Shown: positions 33,635 through 42,751 of the stretch, piece after piece
How the letters are laid out: each line of letters starts with the position of its first letter
Position numbering within the stretch: position 1 is the stretch's first letter
Origin: Thermoanaerobaculales bacterium
Lineage (GTDB): Bacteria; Acidobacteriota; Thermoanaerobaculia; Thermoanaerobaculales; Sulfomarinibacteraceae
Assembly (NCBI GenBank): GCA_021107705.1
Contig: JAIOSJ010000176.1
Coordinates: 1-46,161, forward strand
Reading direction: 5' to 3'
Length of the DNA: 46,161 bases
Program-made: the position numbers and the translations under genes
The notes under the pieces: generated by a model
The model's database searches: none
What the model was told of the DNA's origin: nothing
Seen by the model: only the letters and a program-made list of their open reading frames with translations

Positions 33635-34393
33635 CTATCCTCGCTCGGGGCCGGCGGGAAACAAGCCCGCCCAGCGCCGAAGGGAAATTCGGAAGAGGTC
33701 GCGAAACATCTGCAGGGAGTGGCGGCCCGGAAGAACCCGCGATTCTTCAACATGGCCCCAGCGGACCCCAACCTCCTGAATGGTCACGCCCCATACGCGC
33801 GCCAGGGCGAGATATTCAACATCATAGGCAAAGCCGTCTATTCGTTGTGCGGTCGCAAGGGCATGCGCGACCCATCCCGGAAAGAGCTTGAACCCACACT
33901 GGGTATCCCAAACCCCCCGTAAGACCAGCAACCGCACCAATAGATTGAAGGTGCGCCCCATGAGGTCGCGATAGAGGGGCTGGGGGGTTGAAATGAGTTC
34001 GCGGTCAAGGGCGCGGGAGCCGACGACAACACACGAGCCGGAGGATGCCCCAAGTAACGTCCGGACCTCTTCGATGGGTGTGGCAAGGTCCGCGTCACAG
34101 AGCAGAACCTGCTTTCCGGACGAAAGACTGAACCCAGATCGAACAGCCGCCCCTTTTCCGCGGTTGAAATCATGTTGACAGAGGTGAAGGCGAATGCCGG
34201 AAGAGGGAGAGAGGCCGCGAACAAAAGCGTCGGTGCCGTCGGTCGATCCGTCATCGACCACAATGATCTCGGCCGGCAGAAGGTCTGAAGATGACGCAAG
34301 AAAGCGATCAATCGAGGCCAGGGTCGCGGGCAGTCGCGCAGCCTCATTGAGGGCCGGAATAACGACGGAGAGCTTGATGTGGGCGTCAATCAT
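33635..34393 (-). CDS. Family 2 glycosyltransferase, dolichyl-phosphate glucosyltransferase-like
   Basis: KLSVVIPALNEAARLPATLASI, IIVVDDGSTDGTDAFV, NRGKGAAVRSGFSLSSGKQVLLCDADLATPI. Start trimmed to MIDAHIKL; the upstream part of the ORF is repeat-derived. Confidence 0.92.
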   Translation of the reverse strand: MIDAHIKLSVVIPALNEAARLPATLASIDRFLASSSDLLPAEIIVVDDGSTDGTDAFVRGLSPSSGIRLHLCQHDFNRGKGAAVRSGFSLSSGKQVLLCDADLATPIEEVRTLLGASSGSCVVVGSRALDRELISTPQPLYRDLMGRTFNLLVRLLVLRGVWDTQCGFKLFPGWVAHALATAQRIDGFAYDVEYLALARVWGVTIQEVGVRWGHVEESRVLPGRHSLQMFRDLFRISLRRWAGLFPAGPERG

Positions 34394-34411
34394 GATAGTG
34401 CCTGCAAACCA

Positions 34412-34562
34412 GGGGGGGGTGTAGAGCATTGAATCATCAGCGCCTTTCGGGTGTCGTTGGCCCCTTTTTGTTGAATCCTCGGCCCGTACAGGGAGTACTG
34501 CGCGTTGAAGGTGCCTCAATTCCACGTCACGACCCCCCGAAACCCATCCGCCGTCAATGTCC
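34412..34562 (-). repeat. Dispersed repeat family 2, copy 1 (boundaries approximate)
   Basis: Reverse complement ...ttcggggggtcgtgacgtggaattgaggcaccttcaacgcgcagtactccctgtacgggccgag...acacccgaaaggcgc... aligns to 37717-37855. Confidence 0.7.
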
Positions 34563-34768
34563 CACACCGTTCCTGGAGGAGTGGGTCGCCCCGATGATAC
34601 AATGAAGACCAGGCATATTCACAGAGCTGGAGGAAAACACGTGAGGCGGCTTGCCGAGGCCGGCAACCGAGCCTTGCCCCGCATTTTCGTTGGGTGTCTC
34701 TGCACAAGGAAGCCAACAGGTTGATCCCGGGATTGCGAAAAGGCACGGATACCTGCAGGGAGGACGGT

Positions 34769-34960
34769 ATGGATCACGAGCCGTGGGAATACAAGATTAT
34801 CAATATCCGATCGGAGAACTATCGCCTGGACCCGGTCTACGAAGATCGACTGAATGTGCTCGGCGAGGAAGGATGGGAGCTTGTCGCCATCACGGCGATC
34901 AATTTCAAGACCGGGGCAACGGACCATATCGGAATGGTATTCAAGCGAAGAAAGACTTAA
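34769..34960 (+). CDS. Small DUF4177-like protein
   Basis: MDHEPWEYKIINIRSENYRLDPVYEDRLNVLGEEGWELVAITAINFKTGATDHIGMVFKRRKT: WEYK...LN.LGEEGWELV. Confidence 0.75.
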   Translation: MDHEPWEYKIINIRSENYRLDPVYEDRLNVLGEEGWELVAITAINFKTGATDHIGMVFKRRKT

Positions 34961-35435
34961 TAGACCGACCGGCCGCAACCGTGAGGAGCGAACGGGATCG
35001 ACCGCCGGGGAGCAGAGGAACACCGAGCAGGAGGGCTGCGAAAAAGGCAGCGCCGACGGTCCAGCCGACCCGGGGCCCAGCCACCTCGTCGTCATAGACA
35101 AAGCCGGCGACCAACATTCCCGGCGTCCCCCGACGTACGCGAACGCAAAGGGCTGCCGCCATGCACCACCAGGCACACCCAACGGCGACGGCCCAGGGGA
35201 GAGCGGAGACCGTCAGGGGCTTTCCCGTTACGACGACTGCAGCAAGAGTTGCCGTCGTCATGGTCCCCGCGGCCACCAGGTCGGCCCACGCAGCAGCCAT
35301 TTGGGAGAGGAGACTGGGCCCTGCGGGGTCTCCGATTCCTGTGGCGGCCTCTCTCGATTCAGCCGAATCCACAAAGGCGCTCTCGGAGAGGCGATCCCAA
35401 CCCTCTGGCGATTCGGACATGGGTGGCGCCGTCAC
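34941..35435 (-). CDS. Small membrane protein, possibly RDD family
   Basis: Hydrophobic segments and RRGTPGMLVAGFVYDDEVAGPRVGWTVGAAFFAALLLGVPLL, weakly RDD-like. Confidence 0.55.
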   Translation of the reverse strand: MTAPPMSESPEGWDRLSESAFVDSAESREAATGIGDPAGPSLLSQMAAAWADLVAAGTMTTATLAAVVVTGKPLTVSALPWAVAVGCAWWCMAAALCVRVRRGTPGMLVAGFVYDDEVAGPRVGWTVGAAFFAALLLGVPLLPGGRSRSLLTVAAGRSIKSFFA

Positions 35436-37651
35436 CGGTTATCCAGACTGCCGACGAAGATTTCCAGCTGCATGTCGACCGGTCTGTTTTTATAGCTGGA
35501 GATAAAATCGAGAATGCGGGCGACCTCCTCATCGGTCGGTCGCCGAACCTTGAGCCGGCTCAAATGATTCCGCGCGCCGGTCAAGTTGTAGGACCGAAGT
35601 GCCAAGAGGGCGGCGTTGAAGAGGCTTTTGTCGATGATGGCGTCAAAGCCCGCCTGGTCAGGATGGCGCAGCGCCAACTCCTTGGCCATGGCTGCGCTCG
35701 TGGGATAGTCACCGCTGGCCATTGCGGAAAACAGAGAAACAACCTGCGGCTCAATCGAGGAGATCTCGTCTTTCAACGCTGCAAGCCCAGGGTCGCCAGG
35801 ATTGCTTTTGAGGCCGTCATTGACCTCCTCAAAGGCCAGCAGCCAGCGACCTTCGTCGATCAAGGCGCGCCCGCTGAGCACGGCCCCCGGGACGGGGGTT
35901 GGGGTGGGCGGAACCAGGGCAGCCTGATATTTGGAAATTCTCTTGTCGATTCGAATTTTTTCGATCCCTTCAGCAGGGAAGGTCTGGAGGATGTGAAGCG
36001 CATCCTGTCCATTTCCCTGTTTGAAGAGCGTGTCGGCCTCCTGGAGTAGTTCGCTCACGACATGGGCGCGGTGGTCTTCGTCTCCCCCGCCCGAAAACAG
36101 GCCAAGACCGAGCCACAGGGCGGCGAGAACAATCGCGAGACCCCCGGCGCCGAGCACCAGGATACGCCAGGGTATAGCGGCCAGCAGCCCCTGAGCCTGA
36201 GGACCTTCATCCCCCTGATCCAGCCCACCCGTCTGCAGACCCGCGGTAATCTCCTTGAGGGAAGGAAAGTCCTGTTGAAATAGGTCCTGCTGGGAATCGC
36301 TGTCCGAGGCGCCAGGTTCGATTTCCTCCGGCGGGGGCCCAGAAACAGGCGCTTCAACCGGCGGCGCCTCATCCGCGGCCTGATCGAATCGACCGATGAG
36401 TTCGAGGGCAGCGTCATGGCCGGGAACCGTGCTCAAAACGCCCTCGACAAGCTCCCGCGCCCGGTCCTCGTCCCCGGCGTCCCAACAGGACGCGGCCTCA
36501 TTCAAGAGTTCATTGATTCGTTCGGCGTGTTCCTGGGATGGTGTGTCCTTCGTTTCTTCGTGCGTGGCGTCAAATTGAGAGAAGCCGACCGGATCGGAAT
36601 CGGTAGAAAACAAATCGCCGATATCGCTTCCAGCATCGTCGAAGGCGGGACCGGGGAGGTCGGGATCTTCGTCAGTTGAGGAGCCCTCTTGTTGGTGTGG
36701 TTCGGGATCAAGTGTCGCCTCAGGTGAATCAACCGCCGCAGCCTCGTCCCGGTCCTCGTCACTGACTTCAAAGAGGTCGGAAAGATCGCTTGCCGATCGG
36801 GGCGCAGGTTCAGACGAGGGGTCGTCGGCGTCAACGGCCTCCCCATCTCCGGGTTCCTGAAAGGCGTCGGCAATATCCCAAGAAGCAGCTTCGGGCGCAG
36901 CAGGGGAGTCTGCTTCCACGACGTCACCTTCGGCCGGTGATTCCTCCGAACCCGCCTCATATTCAAAGGACGTGTCGGAGTCATGAGGGTCATCGGTTTC
37001 TCGGAAATCGACATCGGGCGGTGACGCCGAAGCCTCGGACTTTGCGATGGTGTCCGGTTCGGCCGCTGAGGGCGGAGCGAGCGGAGGAGATGACGCGGCG
37101 TGGGCCGCCTGAATCTCGGTCACTGTTTCCTTTATTCCCTTGTGGTGAGGGTTGAGAGCCTGGGCCATCATGACGAAACTGGCCGCTTCTTGAGGGTCAT
37201 TCCGGTTGATGGCCTCCTGGGCCTGGGCAAGAAAAGCCCCAACCTGGGTCGATGTCTTGAGGGCTTTCTCGATTTGTTCCTGAAGACTTCGGGCTTCGGG
37301 ATGGCCCGGAAGGTCGATGAGGACCTGGCCCACTTTCTCCTGCGCCTCAAGATAATTGTGTTGGTTGAACTCCTCTACGGCCTCGACGAGGAGGAGATTG
37401 ATGGTTCCTGTCGAGGGGGCCTCCAGGTTATCGATGATTCCGCCGAGATCGACTCCAGCCTGGCCGGCTTGTAATTGCCGCTGGAGTTCGAGGCCCGGAG
37501 CAAAGGCGGGATCGAGACGAAGAACGAATTCCAATCCAACGAGGGCCTCATCCTGTTGGTCTGCTTGAAGTTTCGACACGACCTGGCGAAAGGCGCTCAT
37601 GACCCTCTCTTGGGCCTGAGGAGAAAGCTCGGTATTTCCTGGATATGCCAT
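35432..37651 (-). CDS. Large TPR-type protein with acidic linker and one TM segment
   Basis: TPR-like helices at N- and C-termini (QADQQDEALVGLEFVLRLDPAFAPG), long D/E/S/P-rich middle, TM GAGGLAIVLAALWLGLGLF. Confidence 0.75.
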   Translation of the reverse strand: MAYPGNTELSPQAQERVMSAFRQVVSKLQADQQDEALVGLEFVLRLDPAFAPGLELQRQLQAGQAGVDLGGIIDNLEAPSTGTINLLLVEAVEEFNQHNYLEAQEKVGQVLIDLPGHPEARSLQEQIEKALKTSTQVGAFLAQAQEAINRNDPQEAASFVMMAQALNPHHKGIKETVTEIQAAHAASSPPLAPPSAAEPDTIAKSEASASPPDVDFRETDDPHDSDTSFEYEAGSEESPAEGDVVEADSPAAPEAASWDIADAFQEPGDGEAVDADDPSSEPAPRSASDLSDLFEVSDEDRDEAAAVDSPEATLDPEPHQQEGSSTDEDPDLPGPAFDDAGSDIGDLFSTDSDPVGFSQFDATHEETKDTPSQEHAERINELLNEAASCWDAGDEDRARELVEGVLSTVPGHDAALELIGRFDQAADEAPPVEAPVSGPPPEEIEPGASDSDSQQDLFQQDFPSLKEITAGLQTGGLDQGDEGPQAQGLLAAIPWRILVLGAGGLAIVLAALWLGLGLFSGGGDEDHRAHVVSELLQEADTLFKQGNGQDALHILQTFPAEGIEKIRIDKRISKYQAALVPPTPTPVPGAVLSGRALIDEGRWLLAFEEVNDGLKSNPGDPGLAALKDEISSIEPQVVSLFSAMASGDYPTSAAMAKELALRHPDQAGFDAIIDKSLFNAALLALRSYNLTGARNHLSRLKVRRPTDEEVARILDFISSYKNRPVDMQLEIFVGSLDNR

Positions 37652-37716
37652 CGTATGAAGAGGGTATCAAGCTGAAGCTGTTTGGGTCAAACGACGGGCC
37701 AGGAGGGAGCAGGAAA

Positions 37717-37855
37717 CTGACTGCGGCGGGGCTTCGGGGGGTCGTGACCCGCCGGTTGAGGCACATTCGCGCTGCAGTACTCCCCATATGGGCCGAGCAC
37801 GCAACGAAAAACGGCGTTCACGATACCCGAAAGGCACCGTAATTCATTGCTCCCC
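37717..37855 (+). repeat. Dispersed repeat family 2, copy 2 (boundaries approximate)
   Basis: gcttcggggggtcgtgac...ttgaggcac...gcagtactcccc...gggccgagcac...acgatacccgaaaggcacc aligns to the reverse complement of 34412-34562. Confidence 0.7.
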
Positions 37856-39967
37856 ACCCACCGGGGTCTCTGCCGGGTCCGTAATTGCGGCCCGGGTCAA
37901 GACGATGCGGGCCAAGGTCCCCCCCGAGGCGCGACTCATCAGATCCAGGGCACCCTCATGATCGCGCACGATGCGGTCAACAATCGCCAGACCCATGCCC
38001 GACCCACGGCCTTTGGTGGAGAAGAATGGGCGGGTCAGGAGCCGGATATCGTCGGTGGCCAACCCGGCGCCGTCATCCACCACCTCAATGACGATGTCAT
38101 CACCACGGCGCTCGGCCCGGACCTCGACCCGGCCGTTTTCTTCGATTGCCGCTGCCGCGTTGTCGATCAGATTCACGAGCGCCTGCCGTAACAGAACAGG
38201 ATCCACCATCGCCCAAAGAGGTTTTTCGGGGGAGTGCGCGACGATTTCAAGACCCTCCCTGAGGTCTTCATAGAGGGAAGTCGCCTCCCGCAGAAGATGA
38301 TCGAGGCGTAAGGGGCGAGGCTTCACAACAGGCATTTGAGCATATTGATGAAAGGCATCGACCAGGGCTTGGAGGCCGGAGACATGGGCGATGATGGCCT
38401 CGCAACTCGTAGAGAGGATCTGGCCGACTTCGCCGTCAATGACCTCGGCCCGGCGCTGAATTCGCTCAGCGGCAAGGAGAATTGGAGTAAGGGGGTTCTT
38501 GATCTCGTGGGCGATACGTTGGGCCACCTCGCTCCAAGCCGCCTGCCGTTGCGCAAGGAGCAACTCGGTGAGATCATCCATGGCGATTACAACACCCCCG
38601 CCGGGAAAGGGTCGCCGGGTGATCTCAAGGTGACGCGTCTCGGAATTGACTGTCAGCTCCACGTCGAAGTGGGTGCTTTCCGTTTTCTGCGACTGAAGCC
38701 GATCGTAGAGCCCCTCAAGCCCCGGCTGAGCAAGAGAAGCCAACGACTGCCAAGTGTTGCACCAGCTTTCGTTGCCCAACATTCGCGCCGCTGCGGCATT
38801 TGAGCGAAACCGCGAACAGTCAGGACTGAGGGCCAGGATTCCGGTCGGGATGGTCGCAAGTAGCGCTTCCAGCTCCTGGTTGGAGGAAAGAATTTCTTCC
38901 TTGGTTGCGCGAACCCGGCGGACCATGGCGTTGAAGGAATCAACCAAAATACCAACCTCGTCGGAGGCCGGAACCATGACCTCTTCAAGAGCATCCCCGG
39001 CGGCGATGCGGCGGGTTGCTGCGGTCACAACCAGAAGAGGTTCGGTAAATCGTCTTGAGAGGTAAAGGCCCACCCAAACTGTTGTAAAAAGCAGCAGCAA
39101 CGTTACCGACAGGAACACCAGGATTGTGGTTGCGGTCACCGTTCCCTGTTGCTGTTTCATGGACTGGTATTCGCTGTCGGCCGTGATTGCCCGATCGAGG
39201 TGGAGTCGGAGATTTCTTGGGAGGACCGCGCCGACGACAACCCTCCCGGAACCGGCGCCGAGAGGAGTCCACGCCCGCACCAGGAGGCCCCCCTGCCAGC
39301 GCTCGACCCGTACGCCCCGCTCCTCGAGCTTGTTCCAACGAAGAGGAGGCACAGTTTCCGGAATTCGACGCGCGTTGGTCACTGTTTCGACGAGGTCATC
39401 TCCCTCGAACAGGGTGACCAGATCGACACCCATCGTCCGTTGAAGATGAGCGATCCGGCTGGGACTGGGATCGGCAGCAAGTTCCTGAGCGGCGATCTTC
39501 ACCTGCTCCCTCAAGCGATCCTCCATGACTTCCCGCAGCTGAACGGCAAGTACGCGGCCACCGCTGAGGATTTCTTCGACCGGGGCGGAGAACCACCGAT
39601 CGATGGAGTGTTGGAGCAGATTTGTCGCGATGAGGAAAATAAAAATTACGGGCACAAAGGTCAGGGCCACGTAGGTCAGGACGAGCTTGGTGCGAAAGCG
39701 TGCGCCGAGAATGCCGGCACGTCGTTCGAGAATCAGTTTGACCAGGTTTCGCGCCAGGATGAAAGAGATAATCAGGATCAGAGAAATATCCAAATACCAA
39801 AGCACAAAGAGGAGGAGCCGATTGGTCAATTCCTCGGGAGATGCCGCCTGGGTTCGTTGGACGAGAAAGAAGGCGCCGGCCAGGAGAGCCAAGAGGAAGA
39901 GGAAGCCACCGAGGAGAAAGGGGTTCTCCTTGTGGTATCGGTTCCAGGCGCGGCCCAGTCGGATCAT
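37844..39967 (-). CDS. NtrY-like membrane sensor histidine kinase
   Basis: TM + HAMP (GLYLSRRFTEPLLVVTAATRRIAAGD), PAS-like region, H-box EVAQRIAHEIKNPLTPILLAAERIQRR, N-box LVNLIDNAAAAIEENG, G-box GRGSGMGLAIVDRIV. Confidence 0.93.
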   Translation of the reverse strand: MIRLGRAWNRYHKENPFLLGGFLFLLALLAGAFFLVQRTQAASPEELTNRLLLFVLWYLDISLILIISFILARNLVKLILERRAGILGARFRTKLVLTYVALTFVPVIFIFLIATNLLQHSIDRWFSAPVEEILSGGRVLAVQLREVMEDRLREQVKIAAQELAADPSPSRIAHLQRTMGVDLVTLFEGDDLVETVTNARRIPETVPPLRWNKLEERGVRVERWQGGLLVRAWTPLGAGSGRVVVGAVLPRNLRLHLDRAITADSEYQSMKQQQGTVTATTILVFLSVTLLLLFTTVWVGLYLSRRFTEPLLVVTAATRRIAAGDALEEVMVPASDEVGILVDSFNAMVRRVRATKEEILSSNQELEALLATIPTGILALSPDCSRFRSNAAAARMLGNESWCNTWQSLASLAQPGLEGLYDRLQSQKTESTHFDVELTVNSETRHLEITRRPFPGGGVVIAMDDLTELLLAQRQAAWSEVAQRIAHEIKNPLTPILLAAERIQRRAEVIDGEVGQILSTSCEAIIAHVSGLQALVDAFHQYAQMPVVKPRPLRLDHLLREATSLYEDLREGLEIVAHSPEKPLWAMVDPVLLRQALVNLIDNAAAAIEENGRVEVRAERRGDDIVIEVVDDGAGLATDDIRLLTRPFFSTKGRGSGMGLAIVDRIVRDHEGALDLMSRASGGTLARIVLTRAAITDPAETPVGGEQ

Positions 39968-39971
39968 GCTC

Positions 39972-40538
39972 TCAGCCGGAATCCGGAGTCGGTGACGAAA
40001 CGGGTGTGGTGGGGCTGTTGGATGACGCATCGGGGACGACGGAAACCGATACCCAGTCGGTTCCTTCGGTGTCCGGGAAGACGAGGAGGGTCGTGGAAAC
40101 CGAAAAGACCGCGCGTGCGCGGACATACAGGCGGGTGAGCTTGCGGATGTCCTTCAGGCCGAGGCGCACGGGAGGCGGTGTCGTCAACCACGAAACGGCA
40201 TCCTTGGCGGAATCGACCTCCGCTGAGGTGACGATGACCTCGTCGAGAAGGAGTTCACATTGGTAACGGCCGACAAGGGGGTCAAAGGCGACTCGGCTTG
40301 TGATCTCTCCCTTCCAGACTCGCCCGTCCCACATGAGGGTTCGGCTGCGGCGAACCCGCAACGGGTAGATGACTCGCACGACGGCGCCCGAGGGAAGGGC
40401 GTCGGTGAAGGTTTCCGGAAGGGGCTCTTCGAGGTGGAGTTGAATCTCCAGAGCGCCTCGAACCGGTGTAACGCCGATCGCCAGAGGCGCCGTCGCGAGG
40501 AGGGCCACAGACAAACCAAGGGAACCAAAAAAAAACAT
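39972..40538 (-). CDS. DUF4390-like protein
   Basis: Signal-peptide-like N-terminus; LEIQLHLEEPLPETFTDALPSGAVVRVIYPLRVRRSR; adjacent upstream of an NtrY-like kinase, a known context for this family. Confidence 0.65.
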   Translation of the reverse strand: MFFFGSLGLSVALLATAPLAIGVTPVRGALEIQLHLEEPLPETFTDALPSGAVVRVIYPLRVRRSRTLMWDGRVWKGEITSRVAFDPLVGRYQCELLLDEVIVTSAEVDSAKDAVSWLTTPPPVRLGLKDIRKLTRLYVRARAVFSVSTTLLVFPDTEGTDWVSVSVVPDASSNSPTTPVSSPTPDSG

Positions 40539-40570
40539 CGGCTGGATCTTACCAGTTGATGTGACGAATA

Positions 40571-42145
40571 GTGTCCAATAGAATCCAATTTATGGCTATA
40601 ACACTGCCGGGATGGTCGCCGGATCTGGAGAGATCCTTCAAAGAGGTGCTCTTTCGCTTCCTCGAGGAGGTGCATTGCACCAAGGCTGCGCTGTACTTGT
40701 TGGCGCCTGACGGCTCCTATTTGCTCGCGACACAGTACGGATTCGGTCGGCGGGACATGCTGGCCGATCGCCATGGCGCCACTTCTCCAATCGTCCTCAA
40801 GACGAGTAACGCGCGCGAAAAACCGCTCGCCATCAACCACCGGGATGAATTTTCCGAATTCTCCGAGGCCCTGAATCGAGCCTCGACAACCCGGATGCTT
40901 CTCGTTCCGGTTTGCGGGGCATCGCGGCTGGCGGGTTTTGTGGATGCGCGGGACAAGGGCAGGAAACATGCTTTTGAGGAGAGTGACGTGTCCACGGGCG
41001 CCGCCATCTCAAACGACCTTCTGCGCCTTATTCGAATGACCGGGGTCGTCGAGGGCATGGATGAGGCGGATCAGGCGCCAATCGGATTGCCGTTTACTGT
41101 TGAGCATTCCCGGATCGAGGCCGTGGTGCCGGGTCTGGTTCTTGATCAGATGGGGCTTTCTCGGCTTCACCGCGAGCTGAATGTGGAGATGGCGCGCGAG
41201 ACGTGCCTCACCGCCATCGGTTTGGCGGTCTTGGAAGAGGGCCGCGTGGGGGTGAAGATCCTGTTTGCCGAAGGGGCACAGGAAGAAGACCGAAGCCCGC
41301 TGCTCCATCATCAGGCCGAGGCCATGCGGCTGGCGGGATTTGCGCCGCTGGCGCCGGACACCTGGTTGATTCGGGCCGACATCTTTCCGAAACCGGTCGA
41401 TACCGCCGGGTCGCCGCGGGTTGTGGGCTCTGAAGTGGTGCTCTCGCGAGGATCCTGGTGTGTTGTCGTCTCTGTAATTGGAATGTCGGAATCTGGATGT
41501 GTGCCGCGAGTCTTGGGACGGATGGGTCGGCGGGTGGCGGAGGCTTCAGCCGGCGCAGACCACCGTTTTTCCCGCCGAAATCTGGCCCGGGGGCTCCTCC
41601 GGCCAGGTGGAGAGATTTACCGCGATCTCGAGAAACATGCTCTGGCAACCTCTCGGCTTTCGTGGTTGGTGACTCGGCAGCTGGGAGGAAGCGAGGCGTT
41701 TGCGGAGGAAGCGGCTCTCACCGGCCTCCTCCATGACCTGGGCATGGTCGACCTCGACTATGAACGGCTTTATCGGCATCCTTCGCCGGGCTCAGTTGAG
41801 AAGAGGATCTTCAGGGGGCACAGCGAAGCGGGCGAGCGTCGTCTTGGGGGCACTGGGCTGGAGTCCGTGGCCGATGCTGTTCGCCACCATCATGAGCGGT
41901 GGGACGGCGAGGGTTACCCCGACCGGTTAGCGGGGGAGAAAATTTCCATTCTGAGCCGGATTGTGCATGCAGCCGAGGTATTTGATGTTTTGACATCGAC
42001 CTGCAGTTACCGCCGCGCGATACCCGCTGACCGCGCCTTGGCCATCTTGCAGGCGGAGGCCGACCGGCAATTTGACCCCGCTGTCGTGGAGGCACTGACC
42101 CATGTGATCGGGGAAAACGCTCTGGTGGGGAGAGACCCACAGTGA
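40571..42145 (+). CDS. GAF domain plus HD-GYP-type phosphohydrolase
   Basis: GAF-like N-terminus; LTGLLHDLGMVDLDYERLY, HHHERWDGEGYPDRLAGEKISILSRIVHAAEVFDVLTS. Confidence 0.88.
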   Translation: MSNRIQFMAITLPGWSPDLERSFKEVLFRFLEEVHCTKAALYLLAPDGSYLLATQYGFGRRDMLADRHGATSPIVLKTSNAREKPLAINHRDEFSEFSEALNRASTTRMLLVPVCGASRLAGFVDARDKGRKHAFEESDVSTGAAISNDLLRLIRMTGVVEGMDEADQAPIGLPFTVEHSRIEAVVPGLVLDQMGLSRLHRELNVEMARETCLTAIGLAVLEEGRVGVKILFAEGAQEEDRSPLLHHQAEAMRLAGFAPLAPDTWLIRADIFPKPVDTAGSPRVVGSEVVLSRGSWCVVVSVIGMSESGCVPRVLGRMGRRVAEASAGADHRFSRRNLARGLLRPGGEIYRDLEKHALATSRLSWLVTRQLGGSEAFAEEAALTGLLHDLGMVDLDYERLYRHPSPGSVEKRIFRGHSEAGERRLGGTGLESVADAVRHHHERWDGEGYPDRLAGEKISILSRIVHAAEVFDVLTSTCSYRRAIPADRALAILQAEADRQFDPAVVEALTHVIGENALVGRDPQ

Positions 42146-42233
42146 TTTCCGGTGGATGGTTGTGTTCCTCTTCTCATGTCCCGACGGCCTCGGGGTGGTG
42201 GGAGAACATCGGGTGTCTTGAGTGGGGTGTGCG

Positions 42234-42692
42234 GTGAACCAAAGAGAACGCAAGATTCTGGCCACCAACCGGAAGGCGCGCCACGAGTACCATCTGTTGG
42301 AAACCGAAGAGGCGGGAATCGAGCTTCTCGGTACCGAAGTGAAGGCGATTCGGGCAGGGCGCGTAAACCTCAAGGAAAGCCATGTGGTTTTCGAGGGCGG
42401 AGAGGCGTACCTTGTCGGTTGTCACATCAGTCCTTATGAGTCGGCCGGCTATGCGACCCACGACCCAGTTCGGAGACGTCGACTTTTGTTGCAGAAAAGG
42501 CAGATTCTCCGACTTGCCGGCAAGGTTCAGGAGAAGGGCTATACCGTTGTACCCGTCGAGGTCGTGCTTGACGGAAATTGGATCAAGCTTCGCATCGCCC
42601 TCGCTCGAGGAAAACAGCTTCATGACAAGAGGGAGACCCTGCGGCAAAGGACGCTCGACCGCGAGGCCGAACAGGCCATGAAGGAGCGGTGA
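42234..42692 (+). CDS. smpB: SsrA-binding protein SmpB (GTG start)
   Basis: NRKARHEYHLLETEEAGIELLGTEVKAIRAGRVNLKESHV, HISPYESAGYATHDPVRRRRLLLQKRQI. Confidence 0.98.
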   Translation: MNQRERKILATNRKARHEYHLLETEEAGIELLGTEVKAIRAGRVNLKESHVVFEGGEAYLVGCHISPYESAGYATHDPVRRRRLLLQKRQILRLAGKVQEKGYTVVPVEVVLDGNWIKLRIALARGKQLHDKRETLRQRTLDREAEQAMKER

Positions 42693-42751
42693 GCCGGCAA
42701 AGATGTACAGTTCCGACAGCTCGAGTTTATCGGCCGCCGGCGGGGAGATTT

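Noticed and set aside
34394-34567. N-terminal extension of the glycosyltransferase ORF (MWDIDGGWVSGGRDVELRHLQRAVLPVRAEDSTK...)
   Set aside because: Encoded largely by repeat family 2; the real protein most likely begins at MIDAHIKLSVVIPALNE (34393).
39149-40138. 329-aa plus-strand ORF opposite the NtrY-like kinase
   Set aside because: Antisense to recognisable HAMP/HK sequence; charged low-complexity translation.
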